Assembly: GCA_026120185.1 (NCBI GenBank)
Contig: JANUWF010001659.1
Span: 2,976,001-3,040,000, forward strand
Origin: Voacanga thouarsii
Taxonomy: Eukaryota; Streptophyta; Magnoliopsida; Gentianales; Apocynaceae
Direction: 5' to 3'
DNA: 64,000 nucleotides
In this document: one piece after another, positions 35,357 to 49,109 of the stretch
Layout: each line of letters starts with the position of its first letter
How positions within the stretch are numbered: position 1 is the first letter of the stretch
Notes under the pieces: model-generated
Databases searched by the model: none
Told to the model about the DNA's origin: nothing
Seen by the model: only the letters and a program-made list of their open reading frames with translations
Program-made: the position numbers and the translations under genes

Positions 35357-35919
35357 AATTTAAGAGGGGGTGCCCTTTTGGAGCTATATTATACACAAGA
35401 TATAAAGAGCAATAATATATTAGTATATTGGTGCTATACAAAAGATGTAAAAACAAGATATTGCTAAACTATATGTGTGTGTGTGTGTGTGTGTGAAAAG
35501 AAGCAAACTAGGCTCAATATATAAAAAAACCATAATATATTTCTATATTAAAGCTACACAAAAGATATAGAAACAAGATATTGCTCTTTGTGTGTGTGTA
35601 AGAAAGGAAGCAAACTAGGCTACGGGGAAATAAAAAAAGAAAGAAGAAGTACAAGAATAAGAGAACAAATAAGTGTAAGCTTGATGACAAAAAATGTAAG
35701 ATATGGTACAAAAGTTGGGGGAATAAAATAGTAAGAAACAAGAGATATATATAGAAGTTAAATATACAAAAGATAGATAAAGGAGTTATATATGCAAGAC
35801 TTGAGCAAAATGCTCTTCGGAAAATAAAAAGGAAGCAAATGTAAAAAGGAAGGTGGCAAAAGTAAAGAGATAAAATGTGTCATAAAGGAAATAGAAAAGA
35901 AAGAATAAATGTATACAAG

Positions 35920-35950
<31 letters not shown>

Positions 35951-35995
35951 AATAGCAAATAAGGATATTTTTCACATAAGTTACAAGGTTTGCTA
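35357..35995 (-). other. Pararetroviral intergenic region with GT and TA microsatellites
   Basis: This is collinear with 47775-48320: same 'ggagctatatta' block, GT-run (35471-35496; 47888-47912), and 'gcaagacttgagcaaaatgctct' block. A TA-run occupies about 35919-35945. It lies between the coat-protein relic and the primer site, the position of the caulimovirid intergenic/promoter region. A partial internal duplication (35520-35640 repeats 35400-35500) is visible. Confidence 0.65.
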
Positions 35996-36000
35996 TCAGA

Positions 36001-37699
<1,699 letters not shown>

Positions 37700-37764
37700 A
37701 ATTTCTATACATACATTTTCTATTCCTTGTCTTAGAGATTTTGTATCTTCATCTTTTTCTATTT

Positions 37765-38290
37765 TTACATTTTATTTGAATAATTTAAAAATTTAACACT
37801 AGTTTCTCTTATATTATTTTGAATTTTTGATACATTACACCATCTCTGGGTATCTGATTCTAAAAACTTACTCAGGTTCCATTCTTTACCAACTAAAATT
37901 TTTGGAACTTTTATTAGTTTTATTAATTGAATTCTTTTACTAGTCATAGCTTCTATAATAGGTTTCATTTCTATTTTATATTTAGTTCTAGATCCATTAG
38001 TTAATCGGCCTATAAATCCTAAACTTATTATTAAATTTTCTCCACTAAAATCTTCATAACCATTATTTTGGATTCATATTTCTATATTTCTAGCTAAATC
38101 TTCTAAAGTTATTAAAAAATTGGGACTATAATAAAAAATTCCTCTATTTTTATTCATGTCTATTCTATAGTTGCTATAAGTGCTTTCTTAACATCTTTCA
38201 TCTTTTATCTAATATTGTTAATAAAACTTTAGTTCCTAATCCTGATCTTGCTAACCTTTTAATTCCTCTTACTATTAATCCTAAATGCAT
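37765..38290 (-). pseudogene. Endogenous pararetrovirus movement-protein relic (lineage B)
   Basis: The minus strand keeps LGLIVRGIKRLARSGLGTK near 38280-38220 and GENLIISLGFIGRLTNGS near 38040-37985, both upstream of the coat-protein block. An open end at 37968-37765 follows. The order and style fit the 30K-type cell-to-cell movement domain at the start of caulimovirid polyproteins. Stops and frame changes occur at about 38190 and 38080. It is cut at about 38290 by the junction with the Ty3-type LTR. The call rests on position and general motif style. Confidence 0.6.
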
Positions 38291-39174
38291 AGAAGTGATG
38301 AGGCTTCATCATGTATATATTTTTGCTACTATTTTTGTGCTTCAATGGAGATATATTTTTGTTCAAATCACCACTCACCACTCCACTTTCACCTTATTTT
38401 ACTAGGAAATGGAAAAGATCAAGTGAAAGTGAAAGAAAAAAAAACAAGGAAGAAATGGAGGAAAATGGAAGAAAATAAGAGCATGCACCATTTTGTCCAA
38501 GAGGGTAAGGTTCCCTTGGCCACCCATTTTTGTCTGTATATTTATGTTTTCCAAAAGGTTGGCGGCCCAGGGAACTTGAAATTCCCTAGGCTACCAGATT
38601 TTGTTAATATATAAACTTATGTCCAAAATGCTCACGGCCTAGGGAATTTGAACTTCCCTAGGCTGCCAAGTTTTAAGCACATTTGTATAAGTGAAATAGG
38701 TTGGCGCCCCAAGGAACTGTTCCCTGGGCCGCCAGCTTTTCTTCTTATTTGTCTAAGTTTTCCAAAAGCCTCACGGCCTAGGGAATTTGAACTTCCTTAG
38801 GCCACCTGGTCTTATGTATATATATTGAGTTGTGCATGGTAGCCCAAGGAAGTCGAACTTCCCCAGGCTGCCCTTTTTGTTGTTTGCCTATCCTATTTTT
38901 CCAAAACCAAGGCGGGCTAGGGCAGTTCCCTAGGCTGCCTAGTTTCTAGAAAAATATGGTGGCCCCATTTGCGAAGAAAGCCTTCTATTCAACGCATTTT
39001 GCTGATTTTTTACGACAAAACTCCTATAAAATCATTCTTTACTCAAAAATAAGAGCAAAGAGTTGGGAAAAAGTCTAGGGTTTCTCTCAAGAACCCTAGA
39101 TCTTGAAAGTTTGAGCACTAAGAAGAAAGAAGGACCAAGAGGTCAAAGAAGAGGAAGGGAGTCTACATGAAGAT
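38291..39174 (+). repeat. Ty3-type LTR, left part (split by the Copia element)
   Basis: The sequence before the Copia insertion continues at 55359 after it (shared AAGAT). The right part matches the reverse of 31990-32060, so both pieces belong to a Tat/Athila-like LTR on the plus strand. The piece includes the GC-rich palindromic repeat cluster 38560-38945. Confidence 0.6.
38560..38945 (+). repeat. Six degenerate units with CCTAGGGAA..TTCCCTAGG palindromes
   Basis: GC-rich blocks at about 38563, 38628, 38704, 38772, 38840 and 38912 each hold the palindrome core 'cctagggaa-ttgaa-cttccctagg' or a variant, separated by 35-50 AT-rich bases. Units differ by substitutions, so the array is old. 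Confidence 0.8.
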
Positions 39175-40960
39175 TGTTGGAAAGTATACCCTCAAAGACT
39201 ATGCATTCTATGTAAACATATTGCAAAAAAATATTTATTCATTCAAGTTAGTTTGTTTCTTATATTATTGCACATTTAAGGTCCCAGTATTACAAGTAAT
39301 AGTCTATGTGTTGGGTCGTTCTTCACAGTAAGGTATAGACTATGGGTACTTGTCATACAAGTAAAATTAAGTTTTTAGTCATTTGATAGAACTGGGCATT
39401 TCATTAAGGTAAGACTATTATGACATGATTTTTAATGAAGAATAGTTTAACCCGATTCAATGAGTAGTTCACTGACATAATTGGCATAAACCTATTTCGA
39501 ATATGTAGAACTGGAATGTAGTAGTGGTCTCTCTTAATACTATAATTATAGAGACCAAACTATTACTGCTATAACGTAGATGGATACTTTCATACGTAAG
39601 TGTGAGTGGTGGCCTGGTAAAGCCAAGGTTTTATACTTTGATATATGTTGGGTGAGATTTCTTTTGTGACATCAATATCCTTGTATGTTGGGTGTATTAC
39701 TCTAGTTAGTTAAGATGGACTCATGCAACAGAGCTTCTATGCTTCACTTAATGAAGTTAAATCACCTCCTTGTGATTGTCCAGGATAATCTAATAATCCA
39801 GGGCCCTGGGAATATGACTCTAGAATATGTACATTTGGGTAGCTTCCAATGATAAGCAAGTACATTCAAGTGAGTAATAGATTATCGGACTAGAGATCTA
39901 AGGATAGTAAATATCTTTGAGATGGGTGTTAGTACATTTATCCTGTCTCATTGATGGGTGTTACATAGAGGGGTATTTTCGTTATTTCATCTGTTGGTCG
40001 GAGACATTTCTTTAACAATATTATTCTTATAGTCAATATTTTCATATGGTGATAAATGAAAATATTTAAAATCGTAAAATGCAGCTATTTAATAGTAAAG
40101 GCATTTTGATCATTTTAGTAGCCATGAATAATATATCTCTTGGTCCTCGGACTAGCTCAAGTTACCTTGAAGTTGTTTAGATACAATCTGGGCTTAATAG
40201 ATAATTATATGAAAGAGAATAAAATTTATTCTAAGAGTTCAATTAGAATTAATTAATTAGTCTTGGGTTTTTATAAGGCTCAAAAAAGATAATTAATTAA
40301 TTAAGAGAATTGAGTTGGAATAAATTAATTAATTGGGTTGATATATGTTGAAATACATTAAAAGTCCAATTAGAATTAATTAATTTGTCTTGGATATCTA
40401 ATGAAGCTTATAAAAGATCATTAATTAATTAAGAGGATTGAGCCAGTCTTGAATTGATTTATAAGCACAGTACCAAGCCCATTACGGCTTGATGGTTTCA
40501 GCCATTGGGGCTTTAGGAAGCCCTAATGCTGGCCGAAATTAAGAGGAAAAGATCAAAAAAAATGAATGACATTAATTTTCCTTTTCTCTCTGGTGTGTCG
40601 TCTCTTCCTCACTCTCTGTTTCACATTCTTCTTTTTTTTCTCTCTTGGAGAGTATCTTGATTATCCAAAGAAGAAGCTTTCACCAAGCTAACCTAAGAGC
40701 AAGGTAAAGCCATACTCCAGAAGACGAAGAAAAGAAGCTTGGAGATGCTTGATGCATAGGAGTAGAAGATTAGCGGGAATACAAGCCGAACTGCAGGCAC
40801 CTCCTTCTCCTCTTCCAATGCAAGTTTCACTGCAACCCGACCCCTTGTTGGTTAATCCGCGATCAATAAAGAAAAGTAAGTACTCTCTCCTAGATATGGC
40901 TCGACAAATTGAAAAATTTTTCGCTGCGCATTCTTTAATGTTTTCCATTTTGATCATTCA
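39175..40960 (+). repeat. 5' LTR of the large Copia element (1786 bp)
   Basis: It starts TGTTGGAAAGTATACCC and ends TTTTGATCATTCA, two bases before the primer site. An AATAAA-like A/T-rich stretch lies near 39220. Confidence 0.93.
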
Positions 40961-40962
40961 AG

Positions 40963-40977
40963 TGGTATCAGAGCCAC
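40963..40977 (+). other. Primer-binding site of the large Copia element
   Basis: TGGTATCAGAGCCAC is an exact initiator-Met tRNA complement core, directly after the 5' LTR. Confidence 0.95.
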
Positions 40978-42608
40978 GGTTTTCATCTAGGAGCATGTAC
41001 TAGGGTTAAAAATTGGAAAAAGGTATTTCCTTTACTAATAAAAATGAATGTTTTGTGATTTCATATGATCCCTCATACATTATTTTCTAGAGTTCAAGTA
41101 TGCCTCATGGTTAGAGGTAAGGATCATGTATTCTAATGATTTTCCTATTATTTTTTCTAGTTTTAAGTAGATTCATTGTACGCCTCGTAGTTAGAGGGAT
41201 AGGCGCTTGTAAAGGCATATTTTTTTACCTGATTTTGCATTTCTTTTAACTTGTAAATTTTGGGGATTGAAGAATGTGATTGCTAGAATTATTAAGGGGC
41301 GAAAAATAACTAAAAAGTAAGATTTTTCTAGAAATCAGTGAACTCTAAAACGGACTTGATGCCAGATGGCCCAATTGGACCAGGCCAAGTCCACTCTGCC
41401 CAGCCAGAGGTTTTGGAGAAGCAGAGCAGACTCGACGCCAGGTGGACAAATTGGACCAGGTGCCAGGTCCACTCTGCCCAGAGGCGGATGTGCGCAATTT
41501 TGTCCAAGAAAAGGGAGAGCACTGTTGAATTTTTGTACCTCATTTTTTTCTTGATGTAATCATGTTTTGAAACCATTGTATGAGGTTAATTTTTTGCAAT
41601 AGTTTTATTTATCTATGGATAAATAATTTGCATGAAAATGAGTAGTAAATGATGGAACCACACTAGGATTAAACAAGATCATTAATTTTTAATTGATGAT
41701 GTTTAATCCATTGTTTGGTCACTTAAGTATAAATGAATAGTTTGAGCATGGAAAAGTTTAGTTTTGTTATCATACTTATTTCATTTTTGATCAAATATGC
41801 AAGTTCTTGTGAGACCAAAGTCTCACTAGATATAACGGTTTTTGAGAAAACATTTTAATCTAAGAAACTTTAAAATAAAAGAGTTCATGGTTTATTTTCT
41901 TAAAAGGTTTAATCCTTAACATAGAGAATAATATTGAATTTATAGTTATTTAATAAAGTTTTACTTGGTTATTAATTTAGAATAGTAAAATAAATTCGTA
42001 GTTTATTCTCTCAAATGATTTAATCCTTGACATAGAGAATAATATTGAATTTTAGTTTTTTACTAAAGTTAATGAAACCATAAGATTATAGAAAGTGTTT
42101 TTGGGCCTAAAACTTTATTTTCAATAAAAGATTAATTGGGAGAAGGGTTCCAACAACCCCATGGCTTTCATCACAACTCTTATTAGAGATAGTGGATTTT
42201 CTTATATCATTTTGAGCATGACCCCCTAAAGGATGGATTTTCACAAGTATCTAGAACTAATGGAAGAGTAAAATTAAAAGTTTAGGGTATTTGCTAGGAT
42301 CGACTAACCTACATTGGAGGTTTTTAGCACTAGATTGCCTGTAGGTAGTGTGAATCAGTGGCCATCCTATTGGTGGAAGTTTTTCTAGACTATTACCTAT
42401 TTGGGAAGTTTTGATTCGTGATGGTTATGCACTTAACTTATAATGCTATTAATCTTTCTACAAAAATCTGTTAGCTTTTCTAAGAGCCAAACTATTTATA
42501 TTATTGATAATAGTTTTAAGAGTTATCCATTATCAAAGAAATAATATAAAGATTGTGCATTTTTATTTCTTGCAAACTAAATGAATGTTTTTTTGCGATA
42601 TTTCAGAA
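40978..42608 (+). other. Long untranslated leader of the Copia element
   Basis: 1.6 kb without coding motifs lies between primer site and gag. 41340-41510 is GC-rich and matches the reverse of the 'accaggt' block of the Ty3-type LTR at 32285-32410, suggesting a captured LTR piece or a shared satellite-like motif. Repeated 'agagaataatattgaatttatagtt' sequences near 41923 and 42021 form a short direct duplication. Confidence 0.6.
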
Positions 42609-42609
42609 A

Positions 42610-43416
42610 TGTTTGGTTTCAGTCCATTGTCAATCATTCTCAAGGAGAATAAGTTTACAGGCCCAAATTATATGGACTGAAAGAGGAACCTGGACATAGT
42701 ACTCACTGCCAAGAAGTACAAGTATGTTCTTACAGATCCCTGTCCTGATATTAGGAAAGAGTCTATTGATCAGGAGTGAGAGGCTGAGAAGGCATGGAAA
42801 AAAGCTGATGAGATGGCTAAGTGCTATATGTTGACTTCCATGTCTATGTGCTTCAATCTAAGCATAAGCACATGGCCACTATGTATGACGTGGATTTGTC
42901 ATTGCGTACCATGTTTGTTGACAAGAGTCAGCCTGCAAGGCATGAAGCTCTTAGGGTGATCATGAATACTAGGATGGTTGATGGGGTATCAATTCGAGAG
43001 CATCTGCTCAAGATAATTGCCTACTTCGAGAAGGCCAAGGTCCTAGGCTTAATGTTAGACCCTAAGAGCCAAACTGACATGGTTCTTGAAACCCTGCCTG
43101 ATTTATATTCTCAGTTCAAGTTGAACTACAATATGAACAAGTTGGATATGAATCTCACGGAGCTTATGAAAGAGCTCCAGGCGGCAAAGAAGATCATGAA
43201 GCCTATGTCAAAGGTTTTGGTCTCTCATTCTGCTTCTTTTTTTGGAATTAAGGCAAAGTCTAAGAAATTCAAGAAGGGGAAGGTCCAGAACAACGCAGGG
43301 GCCTAGCCCAAAGTATCTGGTCAGGCCAAGCCCAATGGGAAGCCTAAAGGCAAATGCTTCAAGTGTGGCAAGAACGGGCATTGGAAGAAAGATTGTCCGA
43401 ACTTTTTAACCAAGTC
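42610..43416 (+). pseudogene. Copia gag, first copy, broken
   Basis: Starts near an ATG at 42610 and reads NKFTGPNYMD*KRNLDIVL (the stop is a TGG-to-TGA type change of the usual Trp). EMAKCYMLTSMS follows, then a frameshift near 42835. From 42850 the frame continues through LDPKSQTDMVLETLPDLYSQF and the basic FGIKAKSKKFKKGK segment to a zinc knuckle CFKCGKNGHWKKDC near 43360. It ends at AAGTC (43412-43416), where a reverse-strand LTR is inserted. The same AAGTC restarts the gene at 49866. Nucleocapsid function is lost through stops at 42678, 42778 and 43304. Confidence 0.88.
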
Positions 43417-44387
43417 CGATGGGAAGAAAAAAACAGGCGAGCATGCTCACGAAAAAAAAACAGAGGGAAAAAAACACAAGCCTTAATGGCAACACAGAAG
43501 TGTTAAGATCATACATTTGCGTGCTTTAACCCTACTAGGTTGAATAGGAGTGGATTGAACGACAGGAATAACTTCGCCTTGCCCACTTGAAGAAGCTACC
43601 GGTTGAAATCTCGCTAACCTCCTACTTCGCCTTATTTGCATGAACGCCAAGCTTTTCAATTCTCAAAATATATAACTGCCCAACTTCTTGTCGGTGAACA
43701 CAACAGTGAAGAAGAGTGGTCTCTAATCTCCTTGGTTCTCTTACTATTGATTAGCAAAACTACAAGGAGAAAACAAGAGAAGGAAGGAGATGTGAGAGAG
43801 AGATAGCTGCTTGAGAGAGAGATTAGTGAGGGAGATTAGAGTTATTTTTTTCCACCAGAGACTTGTTTATTGTTAGGCAAAACTAGGTCTCAAATATCTA
43901 ATAAACATATCCCCCGATATATCATATTTCAAACACCCGGATGTTATCTTGAGAATAAGTTTGGCTTAACCTTAAACTCATCTGAACCGTATTTGGAAGA
44001 AACCCTACAATCCAAGCTATTGGGCCGAAATAATATTTATTATTTTTCTTGGGCCCAAAAGGCCCAAAATAATAAATATTAATTATTTATTTCCTGGGCT
44101 TATAAAAATAACCCAATAAATAATTAATGAGCCAAAATGAACCAAAATAATTAAAATTTAATTATTTATTTCTTGGGCTTATATAAATAACCCAATAAAT
44201 AATTAAGCATTAATTATTTTCCCCTAGTTTAAGCTTAGGTTAATTTCCTAATTATTCAAACTGGACTTAGGCCCTAAATAATTAATTAACTAATTAAACT
44301 AGATAATTAATTTCTCTCAACTCCTTTTTATTTTATTTAATTAATTAATTTATTTTATTCCAGTCTAATAATAAATTAGACATCCTG

Positions 44388-44411
44388 AATAAAATAAAAT
44401 AAAATAAAATC
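44388..44411. repeat. AAAAT pentanucleotide microsatellite
   Basis: Four to five AATAA-type units in tandem within the reverse-strand LTR. Confidence 0.85.
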
Positions 44412-45114
44412 CTCTTGAACTGAGACCAATTCCTCAACCCAAAATTAATTAGGACTTACGGACTATTTCGAGAACCAAAAAGACACATCCCCTTGGCTGC
44501 TAAAATGACCAAAATACCCCTGCTATATAAATAGCTATATTTTGCATTTTAAATATTTCCTAATATCACCATAAGGAAATATTAATCGCAAGGACAATGC
44601 TGCATTAGCAAAGTCTCCGACCTACAGGTGAAATGACTAAAATACCCCTCTATACATCGCCGTACATTTAGAGAGAAAGAAGTGTACTAACACCCCTCTA
44701 AATGACATCTACCATCCTTAGGCTTCTAGTCCAATGATCCACGACATCCTGGAGTGTTTTCGCTTTCCAAGGGAGCTACTCTAAAGTAAACATCCGAGTC
44801 ATATTTCCTAGGGCCTTGGACATTTTAGATCATTCGGACAACCACAAGGGGCGATATAGTGTAGAAACTATCTTGTACGAGTCTGTCTTAACTAACTAGT
44901 TACATATACCAAATACACAAGTATATTGGTTCTACTATAGAACCTCAACTATAGCATATTAAAGCATATACTTCCAGCTTCGTCAGGCCACTAACTCATA
45001 CTTAAGTCGTAGAGCATTAGTCCACGCTGTAGCGATAGTAGTCTAGGTTTCTATTATATAGTACTTTTAGAAACTACTACTACAGGTCATGTCCTACGTA
45101 TTCGAAATACGCTT

Positions 45115-45440
45115 ATACCCTTATGATTTTATATTTGTTTATGTTGATGATATTTGAATTGTTTCAAAGACTATCGAATCTCATATTAAACATTTAAATA
45201 TTTTTTGTGACTTATGCATAAAAAATGGATTAGCTAAATTTGAAAAGAAAGCAAAACTAATCCCAAAAAAAAAAAAATTTAGGAATGATGATAGATAGTA
45301 AATGAATATAATTACAACCTCATATTTTAGAAAAGTTAAGCAATCTTCCATATATATTATTAGATAAAAAACAAGTTCAAAGTTTTTTAGGAGTATTAAA
45401 TTATTCTTCAGATTTTATCTTCCTAGATTAAAATAAAGTG
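45115..45440 (+). pseudogene. Pararetroviral reverse transcriptase fragment (lineage B)
   Basis: The plus strand reads VYVDDI then a stop, SKTIESHIKHLNIFCDL, then after frame loss VQSFLGVLNYSSDFI. The YVDD box is the reverse transcriptase active-site motif and the FLGxLNY block marks its C-terminal connection segment in caulimovirids. A nearly identical piece on the minus strand lies at 61490-61560. Everything upstream of YVDD is missing: the fragment begins exactly at the breakpoint with the Copia LTR. Confidence 0.8.
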
Positions 45441-45844
45441 TTTAAAATATTGTCTTGCTATTTGATAACTCAAATAGACTCAGATTTGCTAACTCTAGAA
45501 TAGGTAGTTTTGTATTCTATAGCTATCAATTTTCTATTACTCATTATCTTTTAAATCAGATTTTTGGTGTTTAAAATAGTGTAAGATTGTCCTAATTATC
45601 TAGGACTTTTGGCTGGCTGAAGAAATGGGAAATTTCCCGGAACATCAACCATACTGAGACTTTGAAACTCTTGGGGATTTTCTTAGTTTTGATAAAATCT
45701 AATCAATACATTTTTAATACCTTTTATTTTATTAATATCTCTAAAGGGATTTTTAAATTCTTTATTATTTGAATTTCAACCTAGTTATATTTGAACTCTT
45801 TTAGATATATGTATTTGATGAAGATTTTAACCCTTATATCAGAG
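45441..45844. other. Insertion between RT and RNase H fragments
   Basis: About 400 bp without motifs interrupts the expected continuity between the FLGxLNY block and the RNase H block. Its origin was not recognised. Confidence 0.4.
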
Positions 45845-46150
45845 ACTGCGAAAAAAAATCCAATTACTTGGGGTACAAAATAGACCCAGACTGTTCAGAA
45901 AATTAAGAAAATTGTCAAAAAACTTCCTTGACTTGGTATTCCAGATCCAGATGCTTATATGATAGTTGAAACAGATGCCTCTAAACTTGGTTATGGAGGT
46001 ATTCTAAAGCAGAAGAAATCTGAGTCTTCTTCTGAGCAATTAGTCAGGTATCATTTTGGTATCTGGCTATCTAGCCAAAAGAATTATAGCACTATCAAAA
46101 AGGAAATTCTTTCTATTGTTTTATGCATATCTAAAACAGATGTCTACTAA
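45845..46150 (+). pseudogene. Pararetroviral RNase H fragment (lineage B)
   Basis: Reads MIVETDASKLGYGGILK, then YHFGIWLSSQKNYSTIKKEI, with the first RNase H catalytic Asp in ETDAS and the Glu of KKEI. The preceding linker has two stops. It stops abruptly at 46150, where the strand of the viral sequence flips. The enzyme would be incomplete. Confidence 0.82.
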
Positions 46151-47590
46151 TGCGCTGTTTGCTTATTGTATAAATTATTTTTTCTAGGACTATCTCTTAC
46201 TAAATGACTATGTTGGCCGCAACTATAACAATGCAATTTATTTTTATAAGTTCTATTTTTTCTAAATTTTCTAACTTGCCTATCTTTATTTAAATATGAT
46301 TTTCTAGTTGAGGATCTTCTAAGATAACACTTTTTCCTAAAATATTTCTTTTTGGTTTCCTATATATTTTCCTAATTTTTTGTTGACAGTAATATTGAGG
46401 AGTATAAATAATTTTACAAAAAACTATATTCTCCTTTTAATTGTTTCTGTATTTGTATAAATGTGCACTTTTTTTTTTGTTGCTAATTTCATAACTATAA
46501 ATTTTATACAAGTAACTATATTTTTTATATATGCTACATTCCAATCGTATGATTTATAACTCTTATATATCTGTTCTCCTAAACATCGTGATAGTTTTAA
46601 AAATAATTTTTCTAAAATTGATTCTTCATAAAAAAAAATCCTGCTAATGTAGTAGTATAATAATACTCTTGCAAAAAAGGTTTAATGAATTTCTAATCTT
46701 TTATAGACAATTGTTCTACTCTTCTAATGGGTTCTTCTTGTTGTAATCTGCTACCATAATTAGGGCTTTGGGCTGTAAGTATTAATTGAATTATATATAT
46801 ATAATTATGTGGATTTAGTCCTAAGGCTAAATCATTTGCTAATTCTAATGGAAAATTTTCTTTATATTTTTCCCAAGCTACTCTAGCTGTTTTTCCTAAA
46901 AAGGTTTTTAAATAACTATACATTTCTTCTACTGTATGATCAAAATTTTGTTGAATATAATGTTGTACGACTAAATATTTCCAAGTATCTATTACTTCTT
47001 TTCACAATTGTGAGTCATGAACTGCTAGATTTAACATTCTACCATTATCTATTAATATCTTGTTATCTATTGTTCCTAGAGGTTATCTTTTTCCTTTGGG
47101 TGCTGTTTCTGATTACATTTCTTTATAATCACTATATGTCATTTTCGGTAAATTTCCTGGACCATAATAACTAACAACTACTTGTTGTGGTGCTATTGGA
47201 AGTGAAGAAAGATAAGGATTACTAGATGCAGTAGAGTGAGAAGCAGCATTCATAAATTCTACATATTTATTATATTCTTCTTCTATATTTGCAATGTATT
47301 GTTCTATTTTTACTTATATATTTTTATCAATATCATAATACAAATATTTAGTATAATTTATTTGTCCATTTCTTTCTAATTCTGTTTATAACCTCTTAAA
47401 TCTTCTTCTGATAATCCTAAACCTAATTCTTTAGGACACAGTATTCTATTTTTTGTTTCTATAATTTCTATACATACGTCTTCTATTCCCTCTCTTAGAG
47501 ATTCTGTTTCTTCATCTTCTTCTATTTTTACATTTGTATTTAAATAATTTAAAAATCTAACACTAGTTTCTCTAGAATATAAAGAGAATA
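46151..47590 (-). pseudogene. Second lineage B coat-protein relic
   Basis: This is collinear with 36240-37700 on the same strand. Landmarks on the minus strand are ASHSTASSNPYLSS near 47220, KTARVAWEKYKENFPLE near 46870, and a knuckle relic near 46230 in which His-coding and Cys-coding positions are again damaged. The compound microsatellite of the first copy is nearly absent. Stops throughout. Confidence 0.7.
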
Positions 47591-48320
47591 GCCATACAGA
47601 TTATAATGAGAAGAATTGAAATTAGTAAATTTAAGAAAATTCTAATATATCCTAATAAATTTTAGTGTACCTTTTAGTTGTACTTTCGGATCACTTAAAG
47701 AAAGCATTAAATATATAACAATAAAAAGAAAAGCATTTTATAACATACAAAAAAAAGGGAATGCTCTGATACCAAATTTAAGAGGGGCTGCCCTTTTGGA
47801 GCTATATTACACATAAGATATAAAGAACAATAATATATTACTATATTGGAGCTATACAAAAGATATAGAAATAAAATATTGCTAACTCTGTGTGTGTGTG
47901 TGTGTGTGTGTAAGAAATGAAGCAAACTAGCCTAGGGGAAATGAAAAAAGACGAAAGAAGTACAAGAACAAGAGAACAAATAAGTGTAAGCTAGATGATA
48001 GAAAATGTAAGTAAAGGTACAAATGTTGGGGGAATAAAATAGCAAGAAACAAGAGATAAATATAGAAGTTATATATACAAAAGATAAATAAGTTATATAT
48101 GCAAGACTTGAGCAAAATGCTCTAAAGAAGCAAAAAGGAAGCAAATATAAAAAGGAAGGTGGCAAAAGCAAAGAGACAAAAGGTGTCATAGAAATGACAA
48201 GGAAATAGAAAAAAAAAACAATATATGTATACAAGTTATATACATATATAGAAAAATAGTGAATAAGGATACGAGAGAAAAGAAACAAGTGTCTATAAAA
48301 TAGAAAGCTAATTTAACTAA
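47591..48320 (-). other. Lineage B intergenic region with primer-binding site at 47763-47774
   Basis: The minus strand carries TGGTATCAGAGC at 47763-47774, a perfect initiator-Met primer site. It is followed by viral leader and preceded by a TG-microsatellite (47888-47912) and the promoter-side region homologous to 35357-35995. Open frames here are incidental. Confidence 0.75.
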
Positions 48321-48769
48321 TATGGGTCACATAGACCCTCTATTATTTTTCTTTTTATAGGTCCAAAAGAGTTCTAAATTAAATATTTGTTTGAAGTTCT
48401 AATATTCGTTGCCAGATAAGATCTTTTTTAGATTGGTTAATATGTAACAAATAATACTAAGGTCTGTAGTACAAGATTTATCAAATATCATATTCTATAA
48501 TATCAAGATATGCTTCACACTATTCTATTGTTTCTAAAGAGTTTACAATTCTTTTAAAGTAATTGTAAGTTCCAGGAGTGAGTACGTCTCATAAAGTAAG
48601 AGAATACTGAACTAATTCTAAAATCATATAGGATTACTAAGGAATAAGAAAAGAGTTTGGAGCCCTACTAATATTGTATTCACTTATCCTTTCGTTCACC
48701 GAGATGGCTTACGCCTCTTCACCTGATATGTCTTTCACGCCTCTCAGATGGCTTCACGGCTGAACGGGA

Positions 48770-49010
48770 TAATATAGCTCCAAAAGGGCAGCCCTCTCTT
48801 AAATTTGGTATCAAAGCCTTCCTTTTCTTTTGTATGTTATAAAATGCCTTTCTTTTTATAGTCATATATTTAATGCTTTGTTTAAGTGCTTAGAAAGTAT
48901 AACTAAAAAGTACATTAAAACTTATTAGGATATATCAAAATTTGCTTAAATTTACTAATTTCAATTCTCCTCATTATAGTCTATATGGTTATTCTCTTTA
49001 TATTCTTAAA
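48770..49010 (+). repeat. Inverted copy of 47580-47815
   Basis: The plus strand repeats, in opposite orientation, the primer site (TGGTATCAAAGCC at 48806), the preceding 'ctccaaaagggcagcc' and the following 'aaagaaaatgc', 'attatag.ct.tatggttattctcttta' blocks. With 47580-47815 it forms an inverted repeat around a spacer of about 950 bp. Confidence 0.8.
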
Positions 49011-49109
49011 CTAGAACTTGTAGATATTTATGAACAATTAAAATTATTAAGTGCTACTTAGAAATTATAACATTTATATTGTGTGTTTATTATTTAATAA
49101 ATAGAATAA

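Noticed and set aside
38560..38945. CRISPR-like array
   Set aside because: Units are degenerate, spacers are related to each other, and the context is a plant LTR.
40749..41003. 84-codon frame at the 5' LTR end
   Set aside because: It lies in the LTR and crosses the primer-binding site; the same frame is broken in the 3' LTR.
47707..48288. Phe/Leu-rich minus-strand open frames that look like membrane proteins
   Set aside because: They lie in the viral intergenic region; hydrophobicity follows from T-rich codons.
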